64,000 nt of DNA from Azospirillum lipoferum (GTDB lineage: Bacteria; Pseudomonadota; Alphaproteobacteria; Azospirillales; Azospirillaceae). The notes below the pieces were generated by a model, which saw nothing but the letters and a program-made list of their open reading frames with translations, ran no database searches and was not told the origin of the DNA. Positions 18,420 through 31,890 of this stretch are shown piece after piece. Position numbers and translations under genes: made by a program. Position 1 is the first letter of the stretch, and every line of letters starts with the position of its first letter. The DNA lies in assembly GCF_024170005.1 (NCBI RefSeq), contig NZ_JALJXJ010000006.1:124001-188000 (forward strand), in the 5' to 3' direction.

Positions 18420-19836
18420 CGGGAACCCCCTTGGCGCGGGCGAGGTCGTGCAGGGTGCGGCCGGCGAAGCGCGGCTTGGTGCGGACATTCGTCCACTCCT
18501 TCAGCATGGGCAGAGACGCAGGTGCCGCGTTGCCGAGCCTGCTCATCGCCGCGGTCGCGATGCGGTAGGCGGTGGGGGAGGCGTTCATCGCCGCCCAGCC
18601 GCTCCACACCATCGCTTCCGCCCGGCTGGCCTTGGCGCCGCCGTCCTTCACCGCACCGCCGGGCTTCACCGCCTCCACCCGCAGCCGCCCCATGATCTCG
18701 ACGATCGGGATCTTCACCGGGCAGATCTCGACGCAGGCGTTGCACATGGTGCAGGCGTGGGGCATGGCGCCACGCTTGGCCAACCCTTCGATCTGCGGCA
18801 CCAGGATCTTGCCGATCGGACCGGGATATGGGGCCTCATAGGCATGGCCGCCGACCTTGGTGTAGACCGGGCAATGATTCATGCAGGCGCCGCAGCGGAT
18901 GCAGCGCAGCGTGTCGCGCAGTTCCGGGTCGGCGTAGATGCCGGAGCGGCCGTTGTCGAGGATGACCAGATGCACCTCGCGCGGGCCGTCCTTCTCGCCG
19001 TCCTTCCGGGGACCGGAGATCATGTTGACGTAGGTGGTGATCGGCTGTCCGGTGGCTGAGCGTGGCAGCAGGCTGATGACCGGCGGCACGTCCTCCAACG
19101 TCTCCACCACCTTCTCCAACCCCATGAAGGCGATGTGGACCGGCGGCACCGTGGTGCACATGCGGCCGTTGCCCTCATTCTCGATCAGGCAGAGGGTGCC
19201 GGTCTCCGCCACCGCGGCGTTGACGCCGGACATGCCGACATCGGCGGCCTGGAACTTGGCGCGCAGCACCCGGCGGGCGAGGTCGGTCAGATAGGCGGCA
19301 TCCTCCCGGCTCTCGGCATCCTTGATCTTGCGCTTGAACAGATGGGCGATCTGCTTGGTGTTCAAGTGGATCGCCGGCATGATGATGTGCGACGGCATGG
19401 TGCCGTCCAGCTGCACGATGTATTCGCCGAGGTCGCTTTCCAGCACCTCGATGCCGTCCTTTTCCAGAACGGCGTTCAGGTGCATCTCCTCCGTCACCAT
19501 CGACTTGCCCTTGACCACCAGCTTGGCGTTCGCCTTGTGCAGGATGTCGAGAGCGATGGCGTTGGCCTCCTCCGTCGTGGCGGCCCAATGGACGGCAATG
19601 CCGTTGCGGGTGCAGTTCTCCTCCAGCTTCTCCAGCAGTTCCGGCAGCTTCGACAGCGCGCGCAGACGGACCGAGGCGGCCAGCGCCCGCACACCGGTCC
19701 ATTCGCCGGTATCGGCGAACTGGGCGGCGCGCTTGCTCATCAGGCCATCCATGGCGCGGCGGAAGTTGCCGCGCAGCTGCGGATCGGCCAGCGCCGCGCG
19801 CGAGGCGGCGGCGAAATCCGGTGCGTTACCGTCCAT
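18412..19836 (-). CDS. lutB: Lactate utilization iron-sulfur protein B
   Basis: A 474-residue LutB with an N-terminal LUD domain (about 60-290, including SGVNAAVAETGTLCLIENEG) followed by a ferredoxin-like domain with two 4Fe-4S motifs, CIRCGACMNHCPVY and CTMCNACVEICPVK, and a C-terminal extension of about 70 residues. It transfers electrons within the LutABC complex during L-lactate oxidation to pyruvate. It overlaps lutA by 11 bases and lutC by 8, so the three are one translational unit. Length and motif order match Bacillus LutB and the E. coli YkgF family. Confidence 0.95.
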   Translation of the reverse strand: MDGNAPDFAAASRAALADPQLRGNFRRAMDGLMSKRAAQFADTGEWTGVRALAASVRLRALSKLPELLEKLEENCTRNGIAVHWAATTEEANAIALDILHKANAKLVVKGKSMVTEEMHLNAVLEKDGIEVLESDLGEYIVQLDGTMPSHIIMPAIHLNTKQIAHLFKRKIKDAESREDAAYLTDLARRVLRAKFQAADVGMSGVNAAVAETGTLCLIENEGNGRMCTTVPPVHIAFMGLEKVVETLEDVPPVISLLPRSATGQPITTYVNMISGPRKDGEKDGPREVHLVILDNGRSGIYADPELRDTLRCIRCGACMNHCPVYTKVGGHAYEAPYPGPIGKILVPQIEGLAKRGAMPHACTMCNACVEICPVKIPIVEIMGRLRVEAVKPGGAVKDGGAKASRAEAMVWSGWAAMNASPTAYRIATAAMSRLGNAAPASLPMLKEWTNVRTKPRFAGRTLHDLARAKGVPDV

Positions 19837-20575
19837 GGATGCGCTCCTTCAGGAACTGGGCGATGTGCTGGCCGCGTGCGGCCTTGGCACCGGCCTCCAG
19901 CGCGCCGGTGATGTTCAGCAGGCAGCCGCAATCGCCCGACACCACGCGGGCGGCGCCGGTACCCTCGATGTCCGCCACCTTGTCGCCGACCATTGCGGCG
20001 GAAATTTCCGGGTGGCGCACGGCGAAGGTGCCGCCGAAGCCGCAGCATTCCTTCTCCCGCTTCAGCTCGACCAGTTCGACATTGGCAAGCTGGCGCAGCA
20101 GGGACTTCGGTTCCTCGACCACGCCCATCTCGCGCTGGGCATGGCAGGAGGCGTGCCAGGTGACACGCACCGGCTCGCCCTTGTCGGTGAACTGGACGTC
20201 CAGCACATGGACCAGGAACTGGGTCAGCTCCCAGACGCGCCCGGCCACCTGCACCGCCTTCGCCTCGTCCGGTTCGCCATGGAACAGGTCGGGCCAGTGC
20301 TTCTTCATCATGCCGGCGCAGGAGCCCGACGGCACGACGATCGGGTCGTCGCCGGGGAACAGGTCCAGCTGGGCGCGGGCGACCTTCAAGGCGTCGGCGC
20401 GGTAGCCGGAATTGTAGGCGGGCTGGCCGCAGCAGCTCTGCCCCTGCGGGAAGACGACGGTCAGGCCCTGCGACTGCAACAGCTCGATCCCCGCCATCCC
20501 GGCATCGGGAAAGAACAGGTCGACGAGGCAAGTGCCGAAATAATAGACGCGGGTGGGTTTGGGGGTCGCGGACAT
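19826..20575 (-). CDS. lutA: Lactate utilization protein A (CCG-domain)
   Basis: A 249-residue protein with two cysteine-rich CCG domains, as in LutA/GlcF. The first ends in GQSCCGQPAYNSGYR, the second in KECCGFGGTFAVRHPEISAA. The conserved CAGMMKKHWP and WHASCHAQREMGV segments lie between them. These domains bind Fe-S clusters used in lactate oxidation. ATG 20575 (MSATPKPTRVYYFGTCLVD) is chosen; the longer frame is non-conserved. It lies 40 bases downstream of the Fe-S D-lactate dehydrogenase gene and heads the lutABC cluster. Confidence 0.95.
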   Translation of the reverse strand: MSATPKPTRVYYFGTCLVDLFFPDAGMAGIELLQSQGLTVVFPQGQSCCGQPAYNSGYRADALKVARAQLDLFPGDDPIVVPSGSCAGMMKKHWPDLFHGEPDEAKAVQVAGRVWELTQFLVHVLDVQFTDKGEPVRVTWHASCHAQREMGVVEEPKSLLRQLANVELVELKREKECCGFGGTFAVRHPEISAAMVGDKVADIEGTGAARVVSGDCGCLLNITGALEAGAKAARGQHIAQFLKERIHGR

Positions 20576-20615
20576 CGGGCGCTTCCTCAGGGATATTCTT
20601 GTCGGTGGACGTCGC

Positions 20616-23474
<2,859 letters not shown>

Positions 23475-23528
23475 TGGCGGCGGCTCCTGCTTGGGGGAGG
23501 AGGACGTGGAGTTGGAGGGATCGGCCGC

Positions 23529-25205
<1,677 letters not shown>

Positions 25206-25695
25206 CGTCAGGGGTCTCCTTCTCGGGGAGTGATGTCGGTCCGAACGGTGTCCCGGGAGAAGGAGCGCCGCATTTGCGCGCACCCGGCCTTGCCCGCGCC
25301 TGGATGGCGGCGCAGGGGGAGGCCGGATGTTCGGCAAAGCGGAGGCGTTCACCGCCGCCGGGGTCTTGCGGCCCCGATGCTCGCGGTGCGGATGCGCCCT
25401 TGCGGGTGCTGGTCCGTCCTGTCCCGGTACGTTGTGGATGCACTTTCCGCCCCGGCCGGTTTGGGGAAACCCCCTTGCCAATCCGGCGGCGCTGGACATC
25501 TCTTATCCATACGGTGAGCGTTGGATAAAATATTTTACCAGACTGTGCAATGGCTGAATCGTTTGCCAGCCGACCAACTTTGGTAGGGGGGTGACGGCAG
25601 GGGTGCGACCTTGCCGGCCTCCGCCGCTCTGGACGCCTGTTCCGTCCGTCGTTATTGAAGAGGATTGAGACGTACAGGGAGAGGCCGCCCACCCA
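25206..25695. promoter_or_regulatory. Divergent lldP/lldR-type regulatory region
   Basis: This 490-base gene-free stretch separates the lactate operon from its presumed regulator. Its right half is AT-rich. It holds a near-palindrome TGG...TAAAATATTTTA...CCA at 25522-25540 and a perfect inverted repeat ACCAA-CT-TTGGT at 25573-25584. Either could be an operator for the GntR-type protein. The E. coli LldR/PdhR arrangement TTGGT-N3-ACCAA is not present in that orientation. No sigma-54 motif was found. Confidence 0.45.
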
Positions 25696-26466
25696 ATGCA
25701 GGGTACGATCAAACCGGCCAAGCTGGCCGACGCCATTGCCGAGCATCTGGAACGGCTGATCCTGGAGGGCGCCCTGCGTCCGGGGGAAAAGCTGCTGGCT
25801 GAACGCGAACTGGCGGTGAAGCTGGACGTGTCGCGCCCGTCCTTGCGCGATGCCATCGCCAAGCTGGAGGAGCGCGGCCTGCTGGTCACCGGGCGCAGCG
25901 GCACCCATGTCGCCAGCTTCCTGTCGCAGATCGCCGATCCGCTGATGACGCTGATGCGCAACAAGCCGGACGCGTCCTTCGACTATCTGGAATTCCGCCG
26001 CTCCATCGAGGCGGCGGCGGCCGGGCTGGCAGCCCAGCGGGCGACCGACCTCGACCGCGACGGCATCCGCGCCATCGTCGCCCGCATGCAGGCCGCCCAC
26101 GGCAAGGACGACAGCTCGGAGGAGGCGGATTCCGACGCCGACCTCCATCTGGCGATCTATGAGGCGGCGCACAACGTCGTCATGCTGCACATCATGCGGA
26201 CGCTGTCCGATCTTCTGCGCAACGATGTGTTCTACAACCGCACCGATCTCTATTCCCGGCCGGGAGTGCGCGAGTTGCTGCTGCAACAGCATCTGACCAT
26301 CGCCAACGCGGTGCTGGCCGGCGACGCGGCTGCGGCCAGTGCGGCGGCCGAGGCCCATGTGGAGTTCACCTTGCAGACCCTGCGCGAGATCCGCGAGCAC
26401 AATGCCCGGGTCCAGGTCTCGCTGCGGCGGATCGGACGGACGGATTTGATCGACAGCGGGGTGTGA
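25696..26466 (+). CDS. GntR/FadR-family regulator (LldR/PdhR type)
   Basis: A 256-residue regulator. An N-terminal winged helix (about 8-70: LILEGALRPGEKLLAERELA then VSRPSLRDAIAKLEERGLL) precedes an all-helical FCD ligand domain (about 85-240). FCD metal-site residues are visible in the Asp of DADLHLAIYEA, the Gln/His of LLQQHLTI, and the His of EAHVEFT. FCD proteins bind organic acids such as lactate or pyruvate. Its divergent position from lldP-dld-lutABC makes it the likely lactate-responsive repressor. The ATG at 25696 is preceded by GGGAGAGG. It is the only one-component regulator adjacent to the operon. Confidence 0.9.
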   Translation: MQGTIKPAKLADAIAEHLERLILEGALRPGEKLLAERELAVKLDVSRPSLRDAIAKLEERGLLVTGRSGTHVASFLSQIADPLMTLMRNKPDASFDYLEFRRSIEAAAAGLAAQRATDLDRDGIRAIVARMQAAHGKDDSSEEADSDADLHLAIYEAAHNVVMLHIMRTLSDLLRNDVFYNRTDLYSRPGVRELLLQQHLTIANAVLAGDAAAASAAAEAHVEFTLQTLREIREHNARVQVSLRRIGRTDLIDSGV

Positions 26467-26496
26467 GGAGCGAGGGGGCTTTCCGGCAGGTTTCTA

Positions 26497-26544
26497 TGTC
26501 AAAGGCACTATACCTGTGGATGTCAAAGGCACTATGCCTGTGGG
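26497..26544. repeat. Tandem 24-base direct repeat
   Basis: TGTCAAAGGCACTATACCTG plus TGGA (26497-26520), followed directly by a second copy differing at two positions (26521-26544). It lies between the GntR gene and the response-regulator gene, about 100 bases before the latter. Confidence 0.8.
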
Positions 26545-26610
26545 CTTGCCCTGACTGGTGGTAAGGCCTTGGTCACGTTACACTGGGACGTATCTCTGTC
26601 GTTGCCATCC

Positions 26611-26642
26611 GCCCGACCAGACTGCCCGACCAGACTGCCCGA
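26611..26642. repeat. 13-base repeat immediately before the response-regulator start
   Basis: GCCCGACCAGACT twice plus a partial third copy, ending at the GTG start codon of the next gene. No normal ribosome-binding sequence is visible in it. Confidence 0.7.
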
Positions 26643-28106
26643 GTGCCGCCCTTGTCCTCTCCCTCCCCCTCATCCCCTTCCAAGAAGCGCCGGATCCTGC
26701 TGATCGAGGATACGGTACCGCTCGCCAGGCTCTACATCGAGTTCCTGCGCGCGGAGGCCCACGAGGTCGTGCATTGCACCCGCGGGGGCGAGGCGCTGGA
26801 CGCCGCGGCGGCAGCGGCGCCCGATGCGGTGATCCTCGACCTGAAGCTGCCGGACATGGATGGGCTGGAGGTGTTGCGGGCGTTGCATGCCCGCGACGCC
26901 AGCGTCTCGGTGGTCATCATCACTGCACACGGTTCGATCGATCTGGCGGTGGAGGCGATGAAGCTCGGTGCCTTCGACTTCATCGTGAAGCCGTTCAACG
27001 CCGATCGCCTGAACCTGACCCTGCGCAACGCTCTGGAACGGCGCACGCTGGCCCGCATGGTGGAGGGCTATCGCAAGGATCTGGACCGCGGGCGCTTCCA
27101 CGGCTTCATCGGCAGCTCACCCGAGATGCAGGCGGTCTACCGCACGATCGAAAGCGTGGCCGCCAGCCGCGCCAACGTCTTCATCACCGGCGAAAGCGGG
27201 ACCGGCAAGGAGGTGGCGGCCCAGGCCATCCACCGCGCCAGCCCGCGGCGCGACGGCGCCTTCGTCGCGCTGAACTGTGCCGCGATTCCGAAGGATCTGC
27301 TGGAGTCGGAGATCTTCGGCCATGTAAAGGGCGCCTTCACCGGGGCGACCGGCGACCGGCCCGGTGCGGCGCTGCTGGCCGACGGCGGCACGCTGTTCCT
27401 GGACGAGATCTGCGAGATGCCGTTCGATCTGCAGAGCAAGCTTCTGCGCTTCGTCCAGACCGGCACGGTAAACCCCGTCGGCAGCGGCCGGGAGGAGCGG
27501 GTGGACGTGCGCTTCGTCGCCGCCACCAACCGCGATCCGCTGGCCGAGGTGCAGGCCGGCCGCTTCCGCGAGGATCTCTATTACCGCCTGCACGTCATCC
27601 CGCTGGCCCTGCCGCCGCTGCGCGACCGTGGCGACGACATGATCGAGATCGCGCGGTCCTTCCTGATCGACTATGCGCGGGAGGAAGGAAAGGCGCTGTC
27701 GGCCTTCGCGCCGGAGGTGGAGGCGCGGCTGCGCGCCCATGACTGGCCGGGCAATGTGCGGCAATTGCAGAACGTCGTCCGCAATGTCGTGGTGCTGAAC
27801 GACGGAGCGCAGGTCACTCTGGACATGCTGCCGCCGATGGGCGGCCCGGCACTCTGCGGACCCGATGGCGGCATGGCCCCCTGCGCCACTTGCGGTTCGT
27901 CGTCCGTCGACGCATCGGACGAGGATGGCGCCGTGCAGCCGCTGTGGCAGGTCGAGAAGGAGATGATCCGGAAGGCGTTGCGGCTGAGCGGTGATGATGT
28001 GCCGCGCGCCGCCCTGATGCTGGAGATCAGCCCCTCCACCATCTACCGCAAGCTTCAGCAATGGCGAAGTGCCGAAAGCCGCTCCGCCGGGGAGACGGCT
28101 GCGTGA
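26643..28106 (+). CDS. Sigma-54-dependent response regulator (LuxO/NtrC type)
   Basis: A 487-residue NtrC-class regulator: receiver domain (17-130) with acidic IED, phospho-acceptor Asp66 in AVILDLKLP and the Lys of FDFIVKPF; AAA+ domain (about 150-380) with Walker A GESGTGKE and a canonical GAFTGA; C-terminal Fis-type HTH (about 450-475: PRAALMLEISPSTIYRKLQQ). A Cys-containing linker precedes the HTH. It activates sigma-54 promoters when phosphorylated. The start codon is GTG with a repeat-rich, SD-poor leader. It overlaps the downstream hybrid kinase by 4 bases, so the two form a phosphorelay. The closest layout is LuxO. No target promoter is identified. Confidence 0.92.
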   Translation: MPPLSSPSPSSPSKKRRILLIEDTVPLARLYIEFLRAEAHEVVHCTRGGEALDAAAAAAPDAVILDLKLPDMDGLEVLRALHARDASVSVVIITAHGSIDLAVEAMKLGAFDFIVKPFNADRLNLTLRNALERRTLARMVEGYRKDLDRGRFHGFIGSSPEMQAVYRTIESVAASRANVFITGESGTGKEVAAQAIHRASPRRDGAFVALNCAAIPKDLLESEIFGHVKGAFTGATGDRPGAALLADGGTLFLDEICEMPFDLQSKLLRFVQTGTVNPVGSGREERVDVRFVAATNRDPLAEVQAGRFREDLYYRLHVIPLALPPLRDRGDDMIEIARSFLIDYAREEGKALSAFAPEVEARLRAHDWPGNVRQLQNVVRNVVVLNDGAQVTLDMLPPMGGPALCGPDGGMAPCATCGSSSVDASDEDGAVQPLWQVEKEMIRKALRLSGDDVPRAALMLEISPSTIYRKLQQWRSAESRSAGETAA

Positions 28107-31100
28107 GTGCGGGAGTGATCGTCGGGGTGGCTGCGGGTGTCGTGCCGGCGGCCCGGCCGCCCGACGAGAGCAGCCGGCAGGCGGTTCTGGAGTCCTACTG
28201 CATCCTCGACACCCCGCCGGAGCCGGGGTTCGACAACATCACCCGTCTGGCCCAGCATTTCTTCCGAACCCGCTTCGCGGTGGTGTCGCTGATCGACCGT
28301 GACCGTCAGTGGTTGAAGAGCCGGGTCGGGCTGGAGGCGACGGAGACCCACCGCGACCTCGCCTTCTGCGCCCATGCCATCTTGGGCGACGGCGTGCTGG
28401 TGGTGCCCGACGCGACGGAGGACCCGCGTTTTGCCGGCAATCCGATGGTCACCGGGGAGCCCCATATCCGCTTCTATGCCGGAGCCCCGCTGGTCGTGGA
28501 CGGGCATAAGCTGGGGACGCTGTGCGTTTTCGACGATGCCCCTCGGGATGGCTTTGACGCGCGCGAGGCGGAGACGCTGACCCAGCTGGCGCAGCTGGTG
28601 GTGGACGAGATGACGCTGCGCCGCGAGGTGGCGCGGCGCGAGCAGGCGGAAGCGGAGCTGAGCGACCGGTCGCGCCTGCTGAACCTTGCCGAGGAGATCG
28701 GTCAGTTCGGCCACTGGTACATCGACTTCGCCACCGGCGCCCGCCGCTGGTCCGATGAGGTCTATCGCATCCTGGGCCTGCCGCAGCAGCAGGAACCGCC
28801 GACGGTCGAGCAGTCGCGCGCCTGCTACCATCCGGACGACCGTCCGCTTCTTGTCGGTCTGGCCGACCGGGCGCGGGCGACCGGTGAAGGGTTTTCGGTC
28901 GAGGCGCGTGTCATCCGGACCAGCGGGGAGTTGCGCCACGTTTTCATCCGCGGCGTGGCCGAATGCGGGCCCGACGGCCGGCCGGCCGGCCTGCTCGGCG
29001 TCGTCCAGGACATCACCGAATCCAAACGAGAAGAGGCGGAACTGCGGTCGAACCGTGAGCTTCTCGACCTGACCGTCCAGGCGACGCGGGACGGCATCTG
29101 GGACTGGAACCTGGAAGGTGGCGGGATCTGGTTCTCCCCCACCTGGAAGGAGCAGATCGGCTATGGCGACGGCGAACTGGAGAACAGCCTGGACATGTGG
29201 GCCGGCCTGATCTTCGACGAAGATCGGATCGCGGCACTGGAAATGGTCCGCGCCTACAATGACGGGCTGATCCCGAAATTCGAGGCGGTGCAGCGCTTCC
29301 GCCACAAGCAGGGTCACACCGTCTACATTCTCAGCCGCGCCATCCACATCCGCGATGCCGAGGGCCGGGTCGTGCGCATGGTTGGCGCCCATACCGACAT
29401 CACGCGCGAAAAATTGGCGGAAGAGGAATTGCGGCTCGCCAAGCAGACGCTGGACGACGCGATCGAAGCGGTGCCGGAGGGTCTGGCCTATTTCGATGCC
29501 GGCGACCGGCTGATCCTGTGCAACGAGCGCTACCGCGAGGCCCATCCGCTGACGGCGCCGCTGCTGACCCCCGGCCGCCCGTTCGAGGACATCCTGCGCG
29601 CTGCCATCGCCAACGGGGAATTCGCCGGCAACCCGGACGGACCGAGCGACGAGGCCTGGATCCAGGCCGAGCTGGCCCAGCACCGCAACCCCGGTCCGCC
29701 GTTCGAACGGGAGCTGCCCGACGGCCGCTGGATCGTGGTGGCGGAGAACCGGACCAGCAACGGTTCGCTGGTCTGCACCCGCACCGACATCACCGAACGC
29801 AAGCGCTTCGAGGCGGAGTTGCAGCGTCAGGCCGCCGACATGTGCGCGCTGGCCGAAGGGCTGGATGCCGCCCGCGAGGAGGCCGACGCGCTCCGTGCCC
29901 GTGCCGAGGCGGCCACCCAGGCGAAGTCGGAATTCCTGGCGGCGATGAGCCACGAGATCCGCACGCCGATGAACGGCATCATGGGCATGACGGAGTTGCT
30001 GTTCGACACCCGCCTGACCCCCGAACAGCACCAGTTCGCCCAGGCCATCCGCAGCTCGTCCAACGCGCTGCTGACGATCATCAACGACATCCTCGACATC
30101 TCGAAGCTGGAGGCCGGGCGCGTTACCATCGAAACGCTGCCTTTCGATGCCGCCGATCTGGTGGAAGGGGTGGTGGAACTGCTGACCCCGCGTGCGCACG
30201 AGAAGGGGATCGAGATCGGCTTCTATATCGATCCGCTGCTGCGCCGGACGCTGCTGGGCGATCCGACGCGTATCCGGCAGATCCTGGTCAATCTGGTCGG
30301 CAACGCGGTGAAGTTCACCGACCGGGGCTCCGTGGCGGTGGAACTGGAGGTGCTGGACGCCACGGACGCCCATTTGGTGATGCGCATCACCGTGACCGAC
30401 ACCGGCATCGGCATCCCCGAAGAGGCGCTGCCGACCCTGTTCAACAAATTCCAGCAGGTGGACGGTTCGATCACCCGCAAGTTCGGTGGCACCGGTCTGG
30501 GGTTGGCGATCTGCCGGCAGCTGTCGGAACTGATGGGCGGCAGCATTGCGGTGGAAAGCGGCCTAGGCGTCGGCAGCCGTTTCCAGGTCGACCTGCCGCT
30601 GGTCCTGTCGCAGGAGCTTTCGGACGGCGCGCAGCAGCCGGCCGAACCGCCGCTGGCCGGACGCCGCGTGCTGGTGGTGGATGATCTGGCGGTGAACCGC
30701 CGGGTGATGGCGTCGATGCTCGACAGCCTGGGAGCCCGACCGACCATTGTGGACAACGGCTCCGACGCGCTGGAGGTGCTGCGCCGCGCGGTGGCCGGCG
30801 GGCGGCCCTTCGACGTGGTGCTGGCCGACCAGACCATGCCCGGGATGGGCGGCGACGCGCTGCTGGCGTCGGTTGCCGGCGATCCGGCGCTGGTGGAGAC
30901 GCGGCGTGTGCTGATCGTCACGCTGGGGCCGGCGGCGCGCAGTGAAAGCGGGCCGGTGCCTGGATTGGCCCATGCGACCCTCAACCGCCCGCTGCGCCAG
31001 GGTTCGCTGGCCGCCTGCCTCACAGGGTTGTTCACCGCGGTGGCTCCTAACACGCCGGCTTCGGCGTCTCGGGATGCCAGGGTGGAGGAAGCGCCGCGCC

Positions 31101-31885
31101 GCGGCCGCATCCTGCTGGCAGAGGACAACCGCACCAACCAGCTGTTCGCCACCACCCTGCTGCGCCGGCTGGGCTACACGGTCGAGGTGGCGGAGGATGG
31201 GGAACAGGCGGTGGCGGCGGCCTGCCGTGGCGGCATGGATCTGGTGCTGATGGATGTCCAGATGCCGGGAATGGACGGGCTGGAGGCCGCCCAGGCGATC
31301 CGTGCCCGCGGCGGTGCGCTGGCCAGCCTTCCGATCATCGCCCTGACCGCCGATGCCATGCCGGGCACGCGTGAGCTGTGCCTGCGCGCGGGCATGAGCG
31401 ACTATCTGACCAAGCCGATCAGCCGGGCCGGCCTGCTGTCGGCGCTGGACCGCTGGATCGGCACTGTGAAACCCCCAGCCGTCACGGCGGAGGCCGGCGA
31501 CGGGGGCGATGAAGGCGGAGAGGTGCTGGACGAGGCGGTGCTGACCGATCTGGTGGAGACGGTCGGGCCTGAGAACCTGGCGCTGATCGTCGACAGCTTC
31601 CTGGAGGATGTCTCACACCGGCTGAAGCGGTTGTCGGCGATGGCGGATGCCATGCCAGCGGGTATCGTCGATCTGCGCGCGCTGGCCCAGGAGGCGCACG
31701 ACCTGTCCAGCCTTGCCGGCAGCTTCGGCGGCATGGCGGTCATGCATCTCGCCTGGAGGATGGAGGTCCTCTGCCGCAATGGCGACCGGGATCAGACAGC
31801 CCGGCTTCTGCCTGTGCTGCTGCGCGAGGCGGCCCGGCTGGAGCGGGGCTTGCGCGAGCGCACCGGCGTGCGGCCGGTGGGCTGA
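28103..31885 (+). CDS. Hybrid sensor histidine kinase (GAF-PAS3-HK-REC2-Hpt)
   Basis: A 1260-residue kinase without evident transmembrane helices, so probably cytoplasmic. Order: GAF (about 25-175), three PAS domains (about 205-325, 330-450, 455-570), DHp with SHEIRTPMNG (phospho-His617), HATPase (about 720-845, FGGTGLGLAI), a first receiver (Asp909, in the unusual LADQTMPG), a second receiver (Asp1051 in LMDVQMPG), and an Hpt-like domain with His1199 in EAHDLSSLAG. The GTG start at 28103 overlaps the stop of the sigma-54 regulator as GTGA, with GGGGAG at 28089-28094. Phosphate would flow His617-Asp1051-His1199 to the upstream regulator's Asp66. The signal is unknown. Confidence 0.92.
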   Translation: MSAGVIVGVAAGVVPAARPPDESSRQAVLESYCILDTPPEPGFDNITRLAQHFFRTRFAVVSLIDRDRQWLKSRVGLEATETHRDLAFCAHAILGDGVLVVPDATEDPRFAGNPMVTGEPHIRFYAGAPLVVDGHKLGTLCVFDDAPRDGFDAREAETLTQLAQLVVDEMTLRREVARREQAEAELSDRSRLLNLAEEIGQFGHWYIDFATGARRWSDEVYRILGLPQQQEPPTVEQSRACYHPDDRPLLVGLADRARATGEGFSVEARVIRTSGELRHVFIRGVAECGPDGRPAGLLGVVQDITESKREEAELRSNRELLDLTVQATRDGIWDWNLEGGGIWFSPTWKEQIGYGDGELENSLDMWAGLIFDEDRIAALEMVRAYNDGLIPKFEAVQRFRHKQGHTVYILSRAIHIRDAEGRVVRMVGAHTDITREKLAEEELRLAKQTLDDAIEAVPEGLAYFDAGDRLILCNERYREAHPLTAPLLTPGRPFEDILRAAIANGEFAGNPDGPSDEAWIQAELAQHRNPGPPFERELPDGRWIVVAENRTSNGSLVCTRTDITERKRFEAELQRQAADMCALAEGLDAAREEADALRARAEAATQAKSEFLAAMSHEIRTPMNGIMGMTELLFDTRLTPEQHQFAQAIRSSSNALLTIINDILDISKLEAGRVTIETLPFDAADLVEGVVELLTPRAHEKGIEIGFYIDPLLRRTLLGDPTRIRQILVNLVGNAVKFTDRGSVAVELEVLDATDAHLVMRITVTDTGIGIPEEALPTLFNKFQQVDGSITRKFGGTGLGLAICRQLSELMGGSIAVESGLGVGSRFQVDLPLVLSQELSDGAQQPAEPPLAGRRVLVVDDLAVNRRVMASMLDSLGARPTIVDNGSDALEVLRRAVAGGRPFDVVLADQTMPGMGGDALLASVAGDPALVETRRVLIVTLGPAARSESGPVPGLAHATLNRPLRQGSLAACLTGLFTAVAPNTPASASRDARVEEAPRRGRILLAEDNRTNQLFATTLLRRLGYTVEVAEDGEQAVAAACRGGMDLVLMDVQMPGMDGLEAAQAIRARGGALASLPIIALTADAMPGTRELCLRAGMSDYLTKPISRAGLLSALDRWIGTVKPPAVTAEAGDGGDEGGEVLDEAVLTDLVETVGPENLALIVDSFLEDVSHRLKRLSAMADAMPAGIVDLRALAQEAHDLSSLAGSFGGMAVMHLAWRMEVLCRNGDRDQTARLLPVLLREAARLERGLRERTGVRPVG

Positions 31886-31890
31886 ACGCG

